Below are positions 35,351 through 44,455 of a DNA stretch of 64,000 nucleotides, one piece after another. Both the position numbers and the translations under genes were made by a program. The notes below the pieces were generated by a model, which was given only the letters and a program-made list of their open reading frames with translations, was not told the origin of the DNA and made no database searches. Each line of letters opens with the position of its first letter. The stretch's first letter is position 1. Source of the DNA: Litoreibacter meonggei (GTDB taxonomy: Bacteria; Pseudomonadota; Alphaproteobacteria; Rhodobacterales; Rhodobacteraceae); assembly GCF_003663885.1 (NCBI RefSeq), contig NZ_RCCE01000003.1, positions 483,501 to 547,500 of the forward strand, given 5' to 3'.

Positions 35351-37364
35351 CCTCTTTCGCCTCCTGAACCCGAAATCCCTCGCCGTTATCGGCGGCGGCG
35401 CGTGGGGCGAAGCCGTGCTGACTCAAGCGAAGAAGTTCGGCTATCAAGGTACGCTCTACGCCGTGCATCCGGTGAAGACGGAATTCGCTGGAATCAGAGC
35501 CTATCCAAGCGTAATTCACCTCCCTGAAGTCCCAGACGCCGCCTTCGTCGGCATCAACCGCGAAGCGACGATCGGCGCTGTCGAACGCATGCGAAAGCTC
35601 AACGCAGGCGGCGCGGTCTGCTTCGCCTCCGGCTATGCCGAAGCCAGCGGCGAGGACATTTCCGGCACCGACGCGCAGGCAAGATTGTTGAAGGCGGCAG
35701 GCGATATGCCGATCCTTGGCCCCAACTGCTACGGCTTCATCAACGCGCTGGACGGTGTCGCCGTCTGGCCCGACCAGCACGGCTGCAAGCGTGTTGAATC
35801 AGGTGTTGCGATCCTCACCCAGTCCTCCAACATCTCGATCAACATGACGATGCAGACCCGCGGCCTGCCCATCGGCTACATGATCACCGCCGGAAATCAG
35901 GCGCAAACCACCCAAGCCGATATCGCTTTAGCCTTGCTCGATGACCCCCGCGTCACCGCCATCGGCCTTCATATCGAAGGCTTCGGCGACCTGACCCGTT
36001 GGGAGGCCCTCGCCGCCAAAGCGCACGCCAAATCCGTCCCCCTCGTCGCGCTCAAGGTCGGCATTTCCACCCACGCGCAAGCCGCCACGATCAGCCACAC
36101 CGCGTCCCTTGCCGGCGGCGACACCGCCGCGCAGGCGTTCCTTGACCGGCTCGGCATCCTGCGCTCCCCCGACCTGCCCAGCTTCCTTGAAACGCTGAAA
36201 CTGCTGCATGTCGCAGGGCCGCTCGCTTCTAACCGGATATCCTCCATCAGCTGTTCCGGTGGCGAGGCATCGCTGGTCGCCGACATGACCCACCGCCACG
36301 ATCTCACCTTCCCAGAGCTCACAATAGAGCAGAAACAGAGCCTATTTGAAGCTCTCGGCCCCAAAGTCGCGCTGGCCAATCCGCTCGACTATCACACCTA
36401 TATCTGGCGCGACGAGGACGCGATGACCGCTGCGTGGTCCACCATGGCCGCGCCGCATATCGCGCTGACGCTCGTGGTGCTCGACTACCCCCGCGACGAC
36501 ATCTGCGACGCCAGCGATTGGGCCTGCGCCACCAACGCGGCGTTACGGATGCGCAAGGCAACCGGCCAGCCCGTCGCTGTTGTAGCCACCCTCCCCGAGC
36601 TGATGCCCGAACCTGTCGCCGCGCAGCTTATGGAGGGCGGCGTGATTCCCTTCGCCGGACTGGCCGAGGCCCTGAACGCCGTCGAAGCCGCATCACGCCC
36701 GCGAAACACACCTTCCGCCGACCCCGTGCTCAAACGCCCGCTGGCTGAAAACACCAAAACACTGTCCGAATTCGACGCCAAAACCGCCCTCGCCGCTTTC
36801 GACCTGTCGGTCCCCAAAGCGATCCAAACCAACCACAGCGCCATAGGTCTCGACGCGCTGACCTTCCCCGTTGTGGTCAAGGCCGAGGGCATGGCGCATA
36901 AGTCCGATGTCGGCGGCGTGATCCTTGACTGCAATTCCCGCGCCGAGGTCCGCGACGCGATGGACAGCATGACCAATGCCACGTCGTTCCATGTCGAGGA
37001 AATGTGCGACGCAGGCGCGGAGCTTCTGGTCGGCGTCACGCAAGACCCCGCCCATGGCTACCTGCTGACCATCGGCGCGGGCGGCATCCTGACGGAACTC
37101 CTGAACGACACCCAGTCCGTGCTGATCCCCAGCACGCCGGAAGACATAAAACAGGCCCTAACCCGCCTGAAAATGTATCCTTTGCTCACCGGCTATCGCG
37201 GTGCCGCGCCCTGTAATCTGGACGCCATCACCGACGCCATCCTCGCCGTTCAATCCTATGTCGTCGCCCAAAACGGTGCGGTGGCCGAGGTCGAGGTTAA
37301 CCCCCTCATCTGCAGCCCCGAAAGCGCCGTCGCGGCAGACGCACTCATCCGGAGGACCCCATGA
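35343..37364 (+). CDS. NDP-forming acyl-CoA synthetase (ACD family, fused subunits)
   Basis: 673 residues from a GTG at 35343. The N-terminal half holds CoA-binding and succinyl-CoA-ligase-like domains (LLNPKSLAVIGGGAWGEAVL, GPNCYGFINALDGVAVWP, and ISHTASLAGGDTAAQAFL, which likely contains the phosphorylated histidine). The C-terminal third is an ATP-grasp domain (FPVVVKAEGMAHKSDVGGVILD, LTIGAGGILTELL, VEVNPLICSPES). It would make an acyl-CoA from a free acid, or the reverse. It starts inside the end of the dehydrogenase gene and its stop overlaps the crotonase ATG. Confidence 0.9.
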   Translation: MPDLFRLLNPKSLAVIGGGAWGEAVLTQAKKFGYQGTLYAVHPVKTEFAGIRAYPSVIHLPEVPDAAFVGINREATIGAVERMRKLNAGGAVCFASGYAEASGEDISGTDAQARLLKAAGDMPILGPNCYGFINALDGVAVWPDQHGCKRVESGVAILTQSSNISINMTMQTRGLPIGYMITAGNQAQTTQADIALALLDDPRVTAIGLHIEGFGDLTRWEALAAKAHAKSVPLVALKVGISTHAQAATISHTASLAGGDTAAQAFLDRLGILRSPDLPSFLETLKLLHVAGPLASNRISSISCSGGEASLVADMTHRHDLTFPELTIEQKQSLFEALGPKVALANPLDYHTYIWRDEDAMTAAWSTMAAPHIALTLVVLDYPRDDICDASDWACATNAALRMRKATGQPVAVVATLPELMPEPVAAQLMEGGVIPFAGLAEALNAVEAASRPRNTPSADPVLKRPLAENTKTLSEFDAKTALAAFDLSVPKAIQTNHSAIGLDALTFPVVVKAEGMAHKSDVGGVILDCNSRAEVRDAMDSMTNATSFHVEEMCDAGAELLVGVTQDPAHGYLLTIGAGGILTELLNDTQSVLIPSTPEDIKQALTRLKMYPLLTGYRGAAPCNLDAITDAILAVQSYVVAQNGAVAEVEVNPLICSPESAVAADALIRRTP

Positions 37365-38143
37365 CAAACCCCATCAAAACCCGCCGCGAAGGCACCATTC
37401 TGGAGGTCACGCTCGACCGTCCCAAGGCCAACGCGATCGACCTCGCGACCTCCCGCATCATGGGCGACGTCTTCGCGGATTTCCGTGACGACCCCGACCT
37501 GCGAGTGGCGATCATCACCGGCGCGGGTGACAAGTTTTTCTGCCCCGGCTGGGATCTGAAAGCCGCCGCTGATGGCGATGCGGTCGATGACGACTACGGC
37601 GTCGGCGGCTTCGGCGGATTGCAGGAGTTGCCCAACCTCTACAAACCGGTCATCGCCGCCGTGAACGGCATCGCCTGCGGCGGCGGGCTGGAACTGGCGC
37701 TGTCCGCCGACATCATCCTTGCCGCCGACCACGCCACCTTCGCTCTGCCCGAAATTCGCTCCGGCACCGTCGCCGACGCGGCCTCCGTCAAGCTGCCGAA
37801 ACGCATCCCCTATCACATCGCCATGGAATTGCTGTTCACCGGCCGCTGGTTCGACGCCGAGGAGGCGCGCGGCTGGGGCATCGTTAACCACATCCACCCC
37901 GCCGATAAGTTGATGGAGGAAGCGTGGGACATGGCCCGCCTGCTCGCCTCCGGCCCGCCGTTGGTCTACGCCGCGATCAAGGAAATCGTGCGTGAGGCCG
38001 AGGACGAGAAGTTTCAGGATACGATGGACCAGATCACCGGCAGCAAGTTCGAGTCGGTAAAACGGCTTTATTCCAGCGAAGACCAGCTTGAAGGCGCAAA
38101 AGCCTTCGCCGAAAAACGCGATCCCGTCTGGAAAGGCCGCTAG
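37361..38143 (+). CDS. enoyl-CoA hydratase (carnitinyl-CoA dehydratase-like)
   Basis: 260-residue crotonase: LEVTLDRPKANAIDLATSRIMG, the oxyanion loop KFFCPGWDLKAAADGD, IAAVNGIACGGGLELALSADIILAA and LPEIRSGTVADAASVKLPKRIP. The PKANAID opening and CPGWDLK loop are those usually annotated as carnitinyl-CoA dehydratase (CaiD), although annotation of this family is loose. Last gene of the aldolase-dehydrogenase-ligase operon; hydrates the unsaturated acyl-CoA made by the dehydrogenase. Its stop shares bases with the stop of convergent serB. Confidence 0.9.
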   Translation: MTNPIKTRREGTILEVTLDRPKANAIDLATSRIMGDVFADFRDDPDLRVAIITGAGDKFFCPGWDLKAAADGDAVDDDYGVGGFGGLQELPNLYKPVIAAVNGIACGGGLELALSADIILAADHATFALPEIRSGTVADAASVKLPKRIPYHIAMELLFTGRWFDAEEARGWGIVNHIHPADKLMEEAWDMARLLASGPPLVYAAIKEIVREAEDEKFQDTMDQITGSKFESVKRLYSSEDQLEGAKAFAEKRDPVWKGR

Positions 38144-39012
38144 GCGAAGTCGCTCACTGCATAGCCTTGCAGGAACAAGAGCGCAGTCAGATCACCGTGG
38201 TTCACCCGTATCTTCGCCTGTGCTTGCACTGTCGGTTTCGCGTGCAGCGCCACGCCCGCTCCCGCCCGCTGCAACATGCCCAGATCATTCGCGCCATCCC
38301 CGACCGCCAAAACGTCAGCCTCTGAAATCCCCAGCCGCGCCGTTATCTCCTCCAGCGCCTGCACCTTCGCCTCGCGTCCCAAAATCGGCATCGCCACCTG
38401 TCCAGTCAGCTTGCCGCCATCCTCCAGCAACGTATTCGCGCGGTTCTCGTCAAAGCCCAGCGCCGCCGCGACGGACGCCGTGAATGCCGTGAACCCGCCC
38501 GACACCAGCGCCGCATAGCCGCCATTGGCCTTCATCGTCGAGACCAGCGCTTTGCCGCCGGGCATATAGGTGATCCGGTTCGCCAAAACAGTCTCTATTA
38601 CACCGGAATCAAGCCCTTTCAGCAGCCCCACACGCTCTTTCAGCGCAGCCTCGAAATCCAGCTCCCCATTCATCGCGCGGGCAGTAATATCCGCCACACG
38701 CGCACCCACGCCAGCTTCATCCGCCAACTCGTCAATGCACTCCTGCTGGATCATCGTGCTGTCCATATCGGCCAGCAGCATCTTCTTGCGCCGCCCCTCC
38801 ATCGGCTGGATCACCAGATCCACCCCCAGCGCCTGACATTCTTCCCAGACCTGATCGAAATTCGCCGGCACGCTCGCCAAAGCAAACTCCGCCGCCACAT
38901 CCGGCATTAACCAGATCACATCCCCGCCGCCCCATGCGTTGCGCAAATTAACCGGCAAAGCCGCGTCCAGTTTCGGCGCGGAGGGGTCACATAAAAGGGT
39001 CGCTACGAACAT
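38140..39012 (-). CDS. serB: phosphoserine phosphatase
   Basis: 290 residues, last step of serine synthesis. N-terminal ACT-like regulatory region of about 75 residues, then a HAD domain with catalytic Asp82 and Asp84 (LLADMDSTMI), the second motif VSGGFTAFT and the third AVGDGANDLGMLQRAGAGVA. Length and layout match alphaproteobacterial SerB. Divergent from serC-serA, so the three genes of the phosphorylated serine pathway are together. Confidence 0.96.
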   Translation of the reverse strand: MFVATLLCDPSAPKLDAALPVNLRNAWGGGDVIWLMPDVAAEFALASVPANFDQVWEECQALGVDLVIQPMEGRRKKMLLADMDSTMIQQECIDELADEAGVGARVADITARAMNGELDFEAALKERVGLLKGLDSGVIETVLANRITYMPGGKALVSTMKANGGYAALVSGGFTAFTASVAAALGFDENRANTLLEDGGKLTGQVAMPILGREAKVQALEEITARLGISEADVLAVGDGANDLGMLQRAGAGVALHAKPTVQAQAKIRVNHGDLTALLFLQGYAVSDFA

Positions 39013-39094
39013 CGTGAAGTTTCCTATCGTGGAGAAGCATGTCGCAAATAATCACTCAAGCGGCGCTATAGCGACGTTTTCTCTATTGTGAAAG

Positions 39095-39168
39095 CCCGCG
39101 CCCTTCCGTAGTGACGCCAGTGGGACACCTCTCCCCAACGAGAGGCAATTATCTGTAAGGGTAGATAT
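39095..39168 (+). ncRNA. candidate serC leader RNA
   Basis: The DNA upstream of serC has a clear hairpin CCTCTC-CCCAAC-GAGAGG (39128-39145) followed by CAATTATC and a short purine ribosome site before the ATG at 39170. A cis-regulatory serC RNA motif has been described upstream of serC-serA in alphaproteobacteria, and this hairpin, its spacing to the start and its position agree with what I recall of it. I could not confirm the second hairpin of the motif; boundaries are approximate. Confidence 0.6.
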
Positions 39169-39169
39169 T

Positions 39170-40309
39170 ATGACTATGAAAGCTCCGGCTACCAAGCCGA
39201 CGAATCCGCGTTTTTCTTCCGGCCCCTGTGCCAAACCCCCCACATTCACGCTCGATAAGCTGGCCGACGCCCCTCTGGGCCGCTCGCACCGTGCTGCTGT
39301 CGGCAAAGCCAAGCTGCTTGCCGCGATCGAAACCACGCGCGAGGTGCTGGGCATCCCCGCCGACTACAAGATCGGCATCGTGCCTGCGTCTGATACCGGC
39401 GCGTTTGAAATGGCCATGTGGAACCTCTTGGGCGAACGCCCCGTAGAGATGCTCGCGTGGGAGAGCTTCGGTTCCGGCTGGGTCACAGACGTGGTCAAGC
39501 AGCTCAAGATCGACGCGCAGGTGACGACCGCCGATTACGGCGAGATTGTCGACTTCTCGCAGGTCAACTTCGACAATGACGTTTGCTTCACTTGGAACGG
39601 GACCACCTCCGGCGTGCGCGTCCCGTCGAAAGACGTGATCCCGACCGACCGCGCGGGCTTAACCCTGTGCGATGCGACCTCCGCCGCTTTCGCGATGGAC
39701 CTTCCTTGGGACCGCTTGGACGTCACCACCTTCAGCTGGCAGAAAGTTCTGGGCGGCGAAGGCGGCCACGGCGTCCTCATCCTGTCCCCCCGCGCCGTGG
39801 AACGGCTGGAAAGCTACACCCCCGCATGGCCCCTGCCCAAAATCTTCCGCCTGACCAAAGGCGGCAAGCTGATCGACGGCATCTTCACGGGTGCCACCAT
39901 CAACACGCCGTCGATGCTGTGTGTCGAGGATTACCTCTTCGCGCTCGACTGGGCGAAATCCGTGGGCGGCCTCAAAGGCCTCATCGCCCGCGCCGATGCG
40001 AACACGGCCGCGATCACCGATTTCGTCTCGGCGCATGACTGGATCGACTTCCTCGCCACAGACCCCGCGACCCGCTCCAACACCTCCGTCTGTCTGAAGT
40101 TCACCGACGACCGCATCACCGACGGTGCCGCATTCGCCAAAGCCATCGCCAAGCGGCTGGAGGCGGAAAACGTCGCCCTCGACGTTGGCGCCTACCGCGA
40201 CGCCCCTCCGGGTCTGCGCATCTGGTGCGGGGCCACGGTCGAGACGTCCGACATCGAAGCCATGCTCCCGTGGCTCGCCTACGCCTTCGAGCAAGAGATC
40301 AAGTCGTAA
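39170..40309 (+). CDS. serC: phosphoserine transaminase
   Basis: 379 residues. PLP enzyme making phosphoserine from 3-phosphohydroxypyruvate. The opening [13 protein letters not shown] and the PLP-lysine region [22 protein letters not shown] fit the alphaproteobacterial SerC subgroup, which is longer than E. coli SerC. A second ATG two codons downstream (39176) is an alternative start. Followed after 72 bases by serA; the 5' leader carries the candidate serC RNA. Confidence 0.95.
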   Translation: MTMKAPATKPTNPRFSSGPCAKPPTFTLDKLADAPLGRSHRAAVGKAKLLAAIETTREVLGIPADYKIGIVPASDTGAFEMAMWNLLGERPVEMLAWESFGSGWVTDVVKQLKIDAQVTTADYGEIVDFSQVNFDNDVCFTWNGTTSGVRVPSKDVIPTDRAGLTLCDATSAAFAMDLPWDRLDVTTFSWQKVLGGEGGHGVLILSPRAVERLESYTPAWPLPKIFRLTKGGKLIDGIFTGATINTPSMLCVEDYLFALDWAKSVGGLKGLIARADANTAAITDFVSAHDWIDFLATDPATRSNTSVCLKFTDDRITDGAAFAKAIAKRLEAENVALDVGAYRDAPPGLRIWCGATVETSDIEAMLPWLAYAFEQEIKS

Positions 40310-40381
40310 ACCCATTTCGTGCCATACGCTTTGCCGACGCAAAGCCGACGTAATTCATACCGCAAAAACAAGGAGCCCATC

Positions 40382-41977
40382 ATGGCCCCCAAAGTACTCG
40401 TATCCGACAAACTGTCCGAGACCGCCGTCCAGATTTTCCGCGACCGCGGCATCGATGTGGACTTCATGCCAGAGCTTGGCAAGGACAAGGAAAAGCTGCT
40501 GTCGATCATCGACCAATATGACGGCCTCGCCATCCGGTCCGCGTCTAAGGCGACCGAGAAACTGATCGCTGCAGCAACGAACCTCAAGGTCATCGGTCGC
40601 GCCGGCATTGGTGTAGACAATGTCGACATTCCCGCCGCGTCGAAGAAGGGGATCATCGTGATGAACACCCCATTCGGCAACATGATCACCACCGCCGAAC
40701 ACGCCATCGCGATGATGTTCGCCGTGGCCCGTCAGATCCCCGAGGCGTCGGCATCGACCCACGCAGGCAAGTGGGAAAAATCCAAGTTCATGGGGGTTGA
40801 ACTGACAGGCAAAACCCTTGGCGTCATCGGCGCGGGCAACATCGGCGGCATCGTCTGCGAACGCGGCGTTGGCCTTAAAATGAAGGTGATTGCGTATGAT
40901 CCGTTCCTGTCGGAAGAACGCGCGGAGAAACTGAACGTGACCAAAGTGGAGCTGGACGAATTGTTCGCCCGCTCCGATTTCATCACGCTGCATGTGCCTG
41001 CCACCGACAAAACCCGCGGCATGATCTCCGAGGAAAACATCGCCAAGATGAAGGACGGCGTGCGTATCGTGAACTGCGCCCGTGGCGGTCTGGTGGACGA
41101 GGCCGCACTGGCCAACGCGCTCAAATCCGGCAAGGTCGCCGGCGCCGCCTTCGACGTGTTCGAGGTCGAGCCCGCCACCGACAGCCCGCTGTTCAACCTG
41201 CCCAACGTCGTCGTCACTCCGCACCTCGGTGCGGCCACCACGGAGGCACAAGAGAACGTAGCCCTACAAGTGGCCGAGCAAATGTCAGACTACCTGCTGA
41301 CGGGCGCAGTTTCCAACGCGCTGAATATGCCCTCCGTCACCGCGGAAGAGGCTAAGGTCATGGGACCATGGGTAAAATTGTCCGAACATCTTGGAGCGTT
41401 CATCGGCCAGATGACCGACGAGGCGATGAAGGAAATCCAGATCACCTATAACGGCAACGTGTCCCATATGAATCTGGAGGCGCTGAATTGCGCTGCCGTG
41501 GCTGGCATCATGAAGGCCACCAATCCGGATGTGAATATGGTGTCGGCGCAGGTTATCGCCAAGGAACGTGGCGTCAAAATCTCGACCACGACGCAGGACA
41601 AATCCGGCGTGTTTGACGGCTATGTCAAGCTAACCGTGGTCACCGACACCCGCGAGCGGTCGATTGCTGGCACGGTGTTCTCCGACGGCAAACCGCGCTT
41701 CATCCAGATCAAAGGCATCAACATCGACGCCGAGATCGGCGAACACATGGTCTACACCACCAACAAGGATATGCCGGGGATTATCGGCACTTTGGGCCAA
41801 ACCATGGGCGAGAACGGCGTGAATATCGCGAACTTTACCCTTGGCCGCGAATCTGCCGGTAACGGTGCGATTGCGCTACTGTACGTGGACGGCGCGGTGC
41901 CTGCGCCGATCCTTCAAAAGCTGACGGATACCGGCCTGTTTAACCAAGTAAAAGCGCTGCGTTTCGACGTGGCATAA
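40382..41977 (+). CDS. serA: D-3-phosphoglycerate dehydrogenase
   Basis: 531 residues from ATG 40382 (MAPKVLVSDKLSETAVQIF), after AAGGAG. First step of serine synthesis. NAD-binding site GVIGAGNIGGIVCERGVGLKM, catalytic region VNCARGGLVDEAALANALK and VTPHLGAATTEAQENVALQ, then an intervening domain and a C-terminal ACT domain (NKDMPGIIGTLGQTMGENGVNIANFTLGR). This long form is the type with allosteric substrate-binding and ACT domains. Followed by a strong terminator. Confidence 0.97.
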   Translation: MAPKVLVSDKLSETAVQIFRDRGIDVDFMPELGKDKEKLLSIIDQYDGLAIRSASKATEKLIAAATNLKVIGRAGIGVDNVDIPAASKKGIIVMNTPFGNMITTAEHAIAMMFAVARQIPEASASTHAGKWEKSKFMGVELTGKTLGVIGAGNIGGIVCERGVGLKMKVIAYDPFLSEERAEKLNVTKVELDELFARSDFITLHVPATDKTRGMISEENIAKMKDGVRIVNCARGGLVDEAALANALKSGKVAGAAFDVFEVEPATDSPLFNLPNVVVTPHLGAATTEAQENVALQVAEQMSDYLLTGAVSNALNMPSVTAEEAKVMGPWVKLSEHLGAFIGQMTDEAMKEIQITYNGNVSHMNLEALNCAAVAGIMKATNPDVNMVSAQVIAKERGVKISTTTQDKSGVFDGYVKLTVVTDTRERSIAGTVFSDGKPRFIQIKGINIDAEIGEHMVYTTNKDMPGIIGTLGQTMGENGVNIANFTLGRESAGNGAIALLYVDGAVPAPILQKLTDTGLFNQVKALRFDVA

Positions 41978-41999
41978 GCAACACCGGACACGCGAACCC

Positions 42000-42034
42000 A
42001 ACGCCGCTACCCTTCACGGGTCGCGGCGTTTTCC
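42000..42034 (+). terminator. terminator after serC-serA
   Basis: AACGCCGC (42000-42007) pairs with GCGGCGTT (42023-42030), the inner ACCC/GGGT continuing the stem, followed by TT. The convergent membrane-protein gene ends 10 bases further on, so the hairpin may serve both strands. Confidence 0.8.
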
Positions 42035-42043
42035 GTTAGCGAT

Positions 42044-43612
42044 CTAGTCTTTGCGGATCACACCCGTAATTGCGGCGGCGCCCAGCGCAGTTACGATCCA
42101 GCCGATAGATTTGGCGAACCAGCGAACCCACCACGCAATTTTGCCCAAAGGCGAGCGTGACGTGGAGGGTGCCCATGCGCTTTCCTGCCCAAAATTCACC
42201 AGTGGCACCACCACGTCCGCCGCATAGGCAAAGGCGTTGAAGGTCTCCCAATCCTGACCACCTTGCCCCGGAGACGACCAGAAGACCGCCGGATTATCAG
42301 GATGGGTTCGCGTGGCATCCACCCAATCCTTCGATACCAGAATTGGGGCCGCATTTGGTGTCATGTCACCCGCGCGCCATGTGCTTTCAAAGAAGAACCC
42401 AAGCGCAACAGTGAGAACGATCGCGATAACCACTGCCCGTCCGGGCCGATAACCATACCCGATAGACCAGCGCAGGAAATCATCTGCAAATCGTGATACG
42501 CCCCGCCGCGCTGTCGATACATTTCGCTGCGCCATCAGTTTGCGGTTCTCGGCCCTGAGCAGGCGTTCTTTGCGCATCAAGACCGAGCGCGCATCATTGC
42601 GATGTCCAAGCGATTGTAGAACCGATGCCAGTTGCTCGTAGGGTTGCGAAGTAAACGGCATGTCCGCTGGTTTTCGCGCTAACCAGTCAAGGCGGGCGGC
42701 AATGTTCGTTTCCGCGTGGCGGGAAAAATCACCGTAGCGAAACCCATCAAGCCGCACCGGATATGCGGCACCCGGCCCGACTGGTTCATCACGGAAACGG
42801 GCGACCTCGGCCCCCGCGAAGTTCACGATCCCGCGTGCGATATGATTGTCGGCGAGATACAAAATCCCACTGATTTTTGCCCGCGCAAGACTAAGCGCCA
42901 TATCGCGGCCATGCTCCTCGGTCGGGTCAAAAACCGGTGCGATAGCAATAGGATCTTGGGGCAAGCTGATGGAGGTATTCGTCAGGAAAAAATCATGGTC
43001 CACCCGCGCCGAGGAGAAGAACAAAAGCCCAGTTGTATGAAGCTCTGTAACGCTCTCGGAATAGGGGTAATTGCCTAGAAAAACAGATCCCTCCACACGC
43101 AAGGACGGGGCGAAAATAGCGTCTTGTCTAGGGCTCTCGATCGTTGCGTCGCAAATTTGGAGGTCGCCGCTTATCCGCGCGCCCGCCATGGAAATCTCAC
43201 CCGTGACCCGCGTGCCTGCCCTAATATATACAGAGCCGGAAAAAGATGTGTTGTCTGCCGACAGGCCGGTCAGGCTACAACCCGACAGGTGCAATCCGCG
43301 TAGCCGGGCATTTACGAGATTGACCGGCGTGCTCAAGTGGCAATGGGACAGCGAGATGTCGCGCTCGCAATCACACCCCTGCAGGTCGAGTGCGCCGCTG
43401 ATCCAAGCTCCACGCAGGCGAATGCCCTTGTCGTGAAGGGCATCGAACCGCAGCAACAGGTGACGTATCAATTCACCGCGGATCGCTCGATCCGGATCAT
43501 CAGTTTTAGGCAACTCGCCGTCACCAACACTGGTGCGCTCCGGGTCGGCGGCGTCATCTATAAGTTTCTGTTCGGCTAGGGAAAACGGGGCAAAGGCGTC
43601 AAGTGAATTCAT
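42044..43612 (-). CDS. membrane protein with beta-helix-like N-terminal region
   Basis: 522 residues, family not recognised by name. Residues about 60-270 consist of short strand-turn repeats (GAWISGALDLQGCDCERDIS, GTRVTGEISMAGARISGDLQ, ARAKISGILYLADNHIARG) resembling a pentapeptide-like or right-handed beta-helix fold. A helical region follows (YEQLASVLQSLGHRNDARSVLMRKERL). The C terminus has two membrane helices (RAVVIAIVLTVALGFFFES and SIGWIVTALGAAAITGVIR) separated by a loop with DVVVPLVNFGQESAW. The layout suggests a cytoplasmic scaffold or sensor attached to the inner membrane; function unknown. Convergent with serA. Confidence 0.75.
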   Translation of the reverse strand: MNSLDAFAPFSLAEQKLIDDAADPERTSVGDGELPKTDDPDRAIRGELIRHLLLRFDALHDKGIRLRGAWISGALDLQGCDCERDISLSHCHLSTPVNLVNARLRGLHLSGCSLTGLSADNTSFSGSVYIRAGTRVTGEISMAGARISGDLQICDATIESPRQDAIFAPSLRVEGSVFLGNYPYSESVTELHTTGLLFFSSARVDHDFFLTNTSISLPQDPIAIAPVFDPTEEHGRDMALSLARAKISGILYLADNHIARGIVNFAGAEVARFRDEPVGPGAAYPVRLDGFRYGDFSRHAETNIAARLDWLARKPADMPFTSQPYEQLASVLQSLGHRNDARSVLMRKERLLRAENRKLMAQRNVSTARRGVSRFADDFLRWSIGYGYRPGRAVVIAIVLTVALGFFFESTWRAGDMTPNAAPILVSKDWVDATRTHPDNPAVFWSSPGQGGQDWETFNAFAYAADVVVPLVNFGQESAWAPSTSRSPLGKIAWWVRWFAKSIGWIVTALGAAAITGVIRKD

Positions 43613-43751
43613 GCCGGAACCGTGGCACGGGGCGCGCGATCAGGCAAGATACAGACACCCGAAAGCCGGTGGGGCAAAAAAGACTCAGACAGACCGCACG
43701 GCGCTTGGGCAGGGTTTACACTGCGCCGCCCTGTGTGGTCCCGTCCAAGCC

Positions 43752-44312
43752 ATGAACAAGCGCTTTCTTCCCTATTGGGTCACCTTCGGGATCCTCGTCG
43801 CCACCGCCGCAATCCTACTGTGGATGGGCCGCGTTCCCATGTGCAAATGCGGCTATATCAAACTGCTGCATCTGGAGACCATGAGTTCCGAAAACTCCCA
43901 ACACATCATGGATTGGTACACTCCGTCCCATGTCCTGCACGGCTTTATCTTTTACTTGATATTGTGGCTCTTTGCGCGGCGCGTGGACATAGGTTGGCGC
44001 TTGGCTATCGCGACCCTGATCGAGGCAGCGTGGGAAGTGCTCGAGAACACCGACGCCGTAATCAACCGCTACCGCGAGGTGACTATTGCACTGGACTACT
44101 ATGGCGACAGCGTTCTGAACTCTGTCTGCGATATCTTGGCCATGTGGTTCGGTTTCTGGTTGGCAAAGCGTGTGCCGGTCTGGGTCAGCGTCGCAATCGT
44201 CATCATCGCCGAAGTCGCCGTCATGGCGGCCATTCGAGACGGATTGGCGTTGAACATTATCATGCTGCTGTATCCGCTCGACGCGATACGCGAGTGGCAG
44301 GCAGCAGGCTAG
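43752..44312 (+). CDS. DUF2585 family membrane protein
   Basis: 186 residues from ATG 43752 (MNKRFLPYWVTFGILVATAAIL). The family signature is ILLWMGRVPMCKCGYIKLLHLE, then SSENSQHIMDWYTPSHVLHGFIFY and EAAWEVLENTDAVINRYREVTIALDYYGDSVLNS. About five membrane helices. Typical of alphaproteobacteria (UPF0314/DUF2585) and of unknown function; the conserved histidine, cysteine and acidic residues near the membrane face hint at metal binding, which is a guess. Divergent from the beta-helix membrane protein. Confidence 0.88.
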   Translation: MNKRFLPYWVTFGILVATAAILLWMGRVPMCKCGYIKLLHLETMSSENSQHIMDWYTPSHVLHGFIFYLILWLFARRVDIGWRLAIATLIEAAWEVLENTDAVINRYREVTIALDYYGDSVLNSVCDILAMWFGFWLAKRVPVWVSVAIVIIAEVAVMAAIRDGLALNIIMLLYPLDAIREWQAAG

Positions 44313-44455
44313 GCAGAAACAATCGCCCTACCATTCAGCAGGTCAAACTCCAAAAACGCCGCAGCTTTCCGCGCGTTGTCGCGGTCAGGCCTGTTTTGCT
44401 TGCATTCCAAGCCTGCGGCGACCAACTGTAGCGTAACCCAGCGAGAGTTACCCCT

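Noticed and set aside
42001-42251. Short minus-strand frame at the end of the beta-helix membrane protein
   Set aside because: Different frame of the same region; the 522-residue frame has membrane helices and an intact C terminus.
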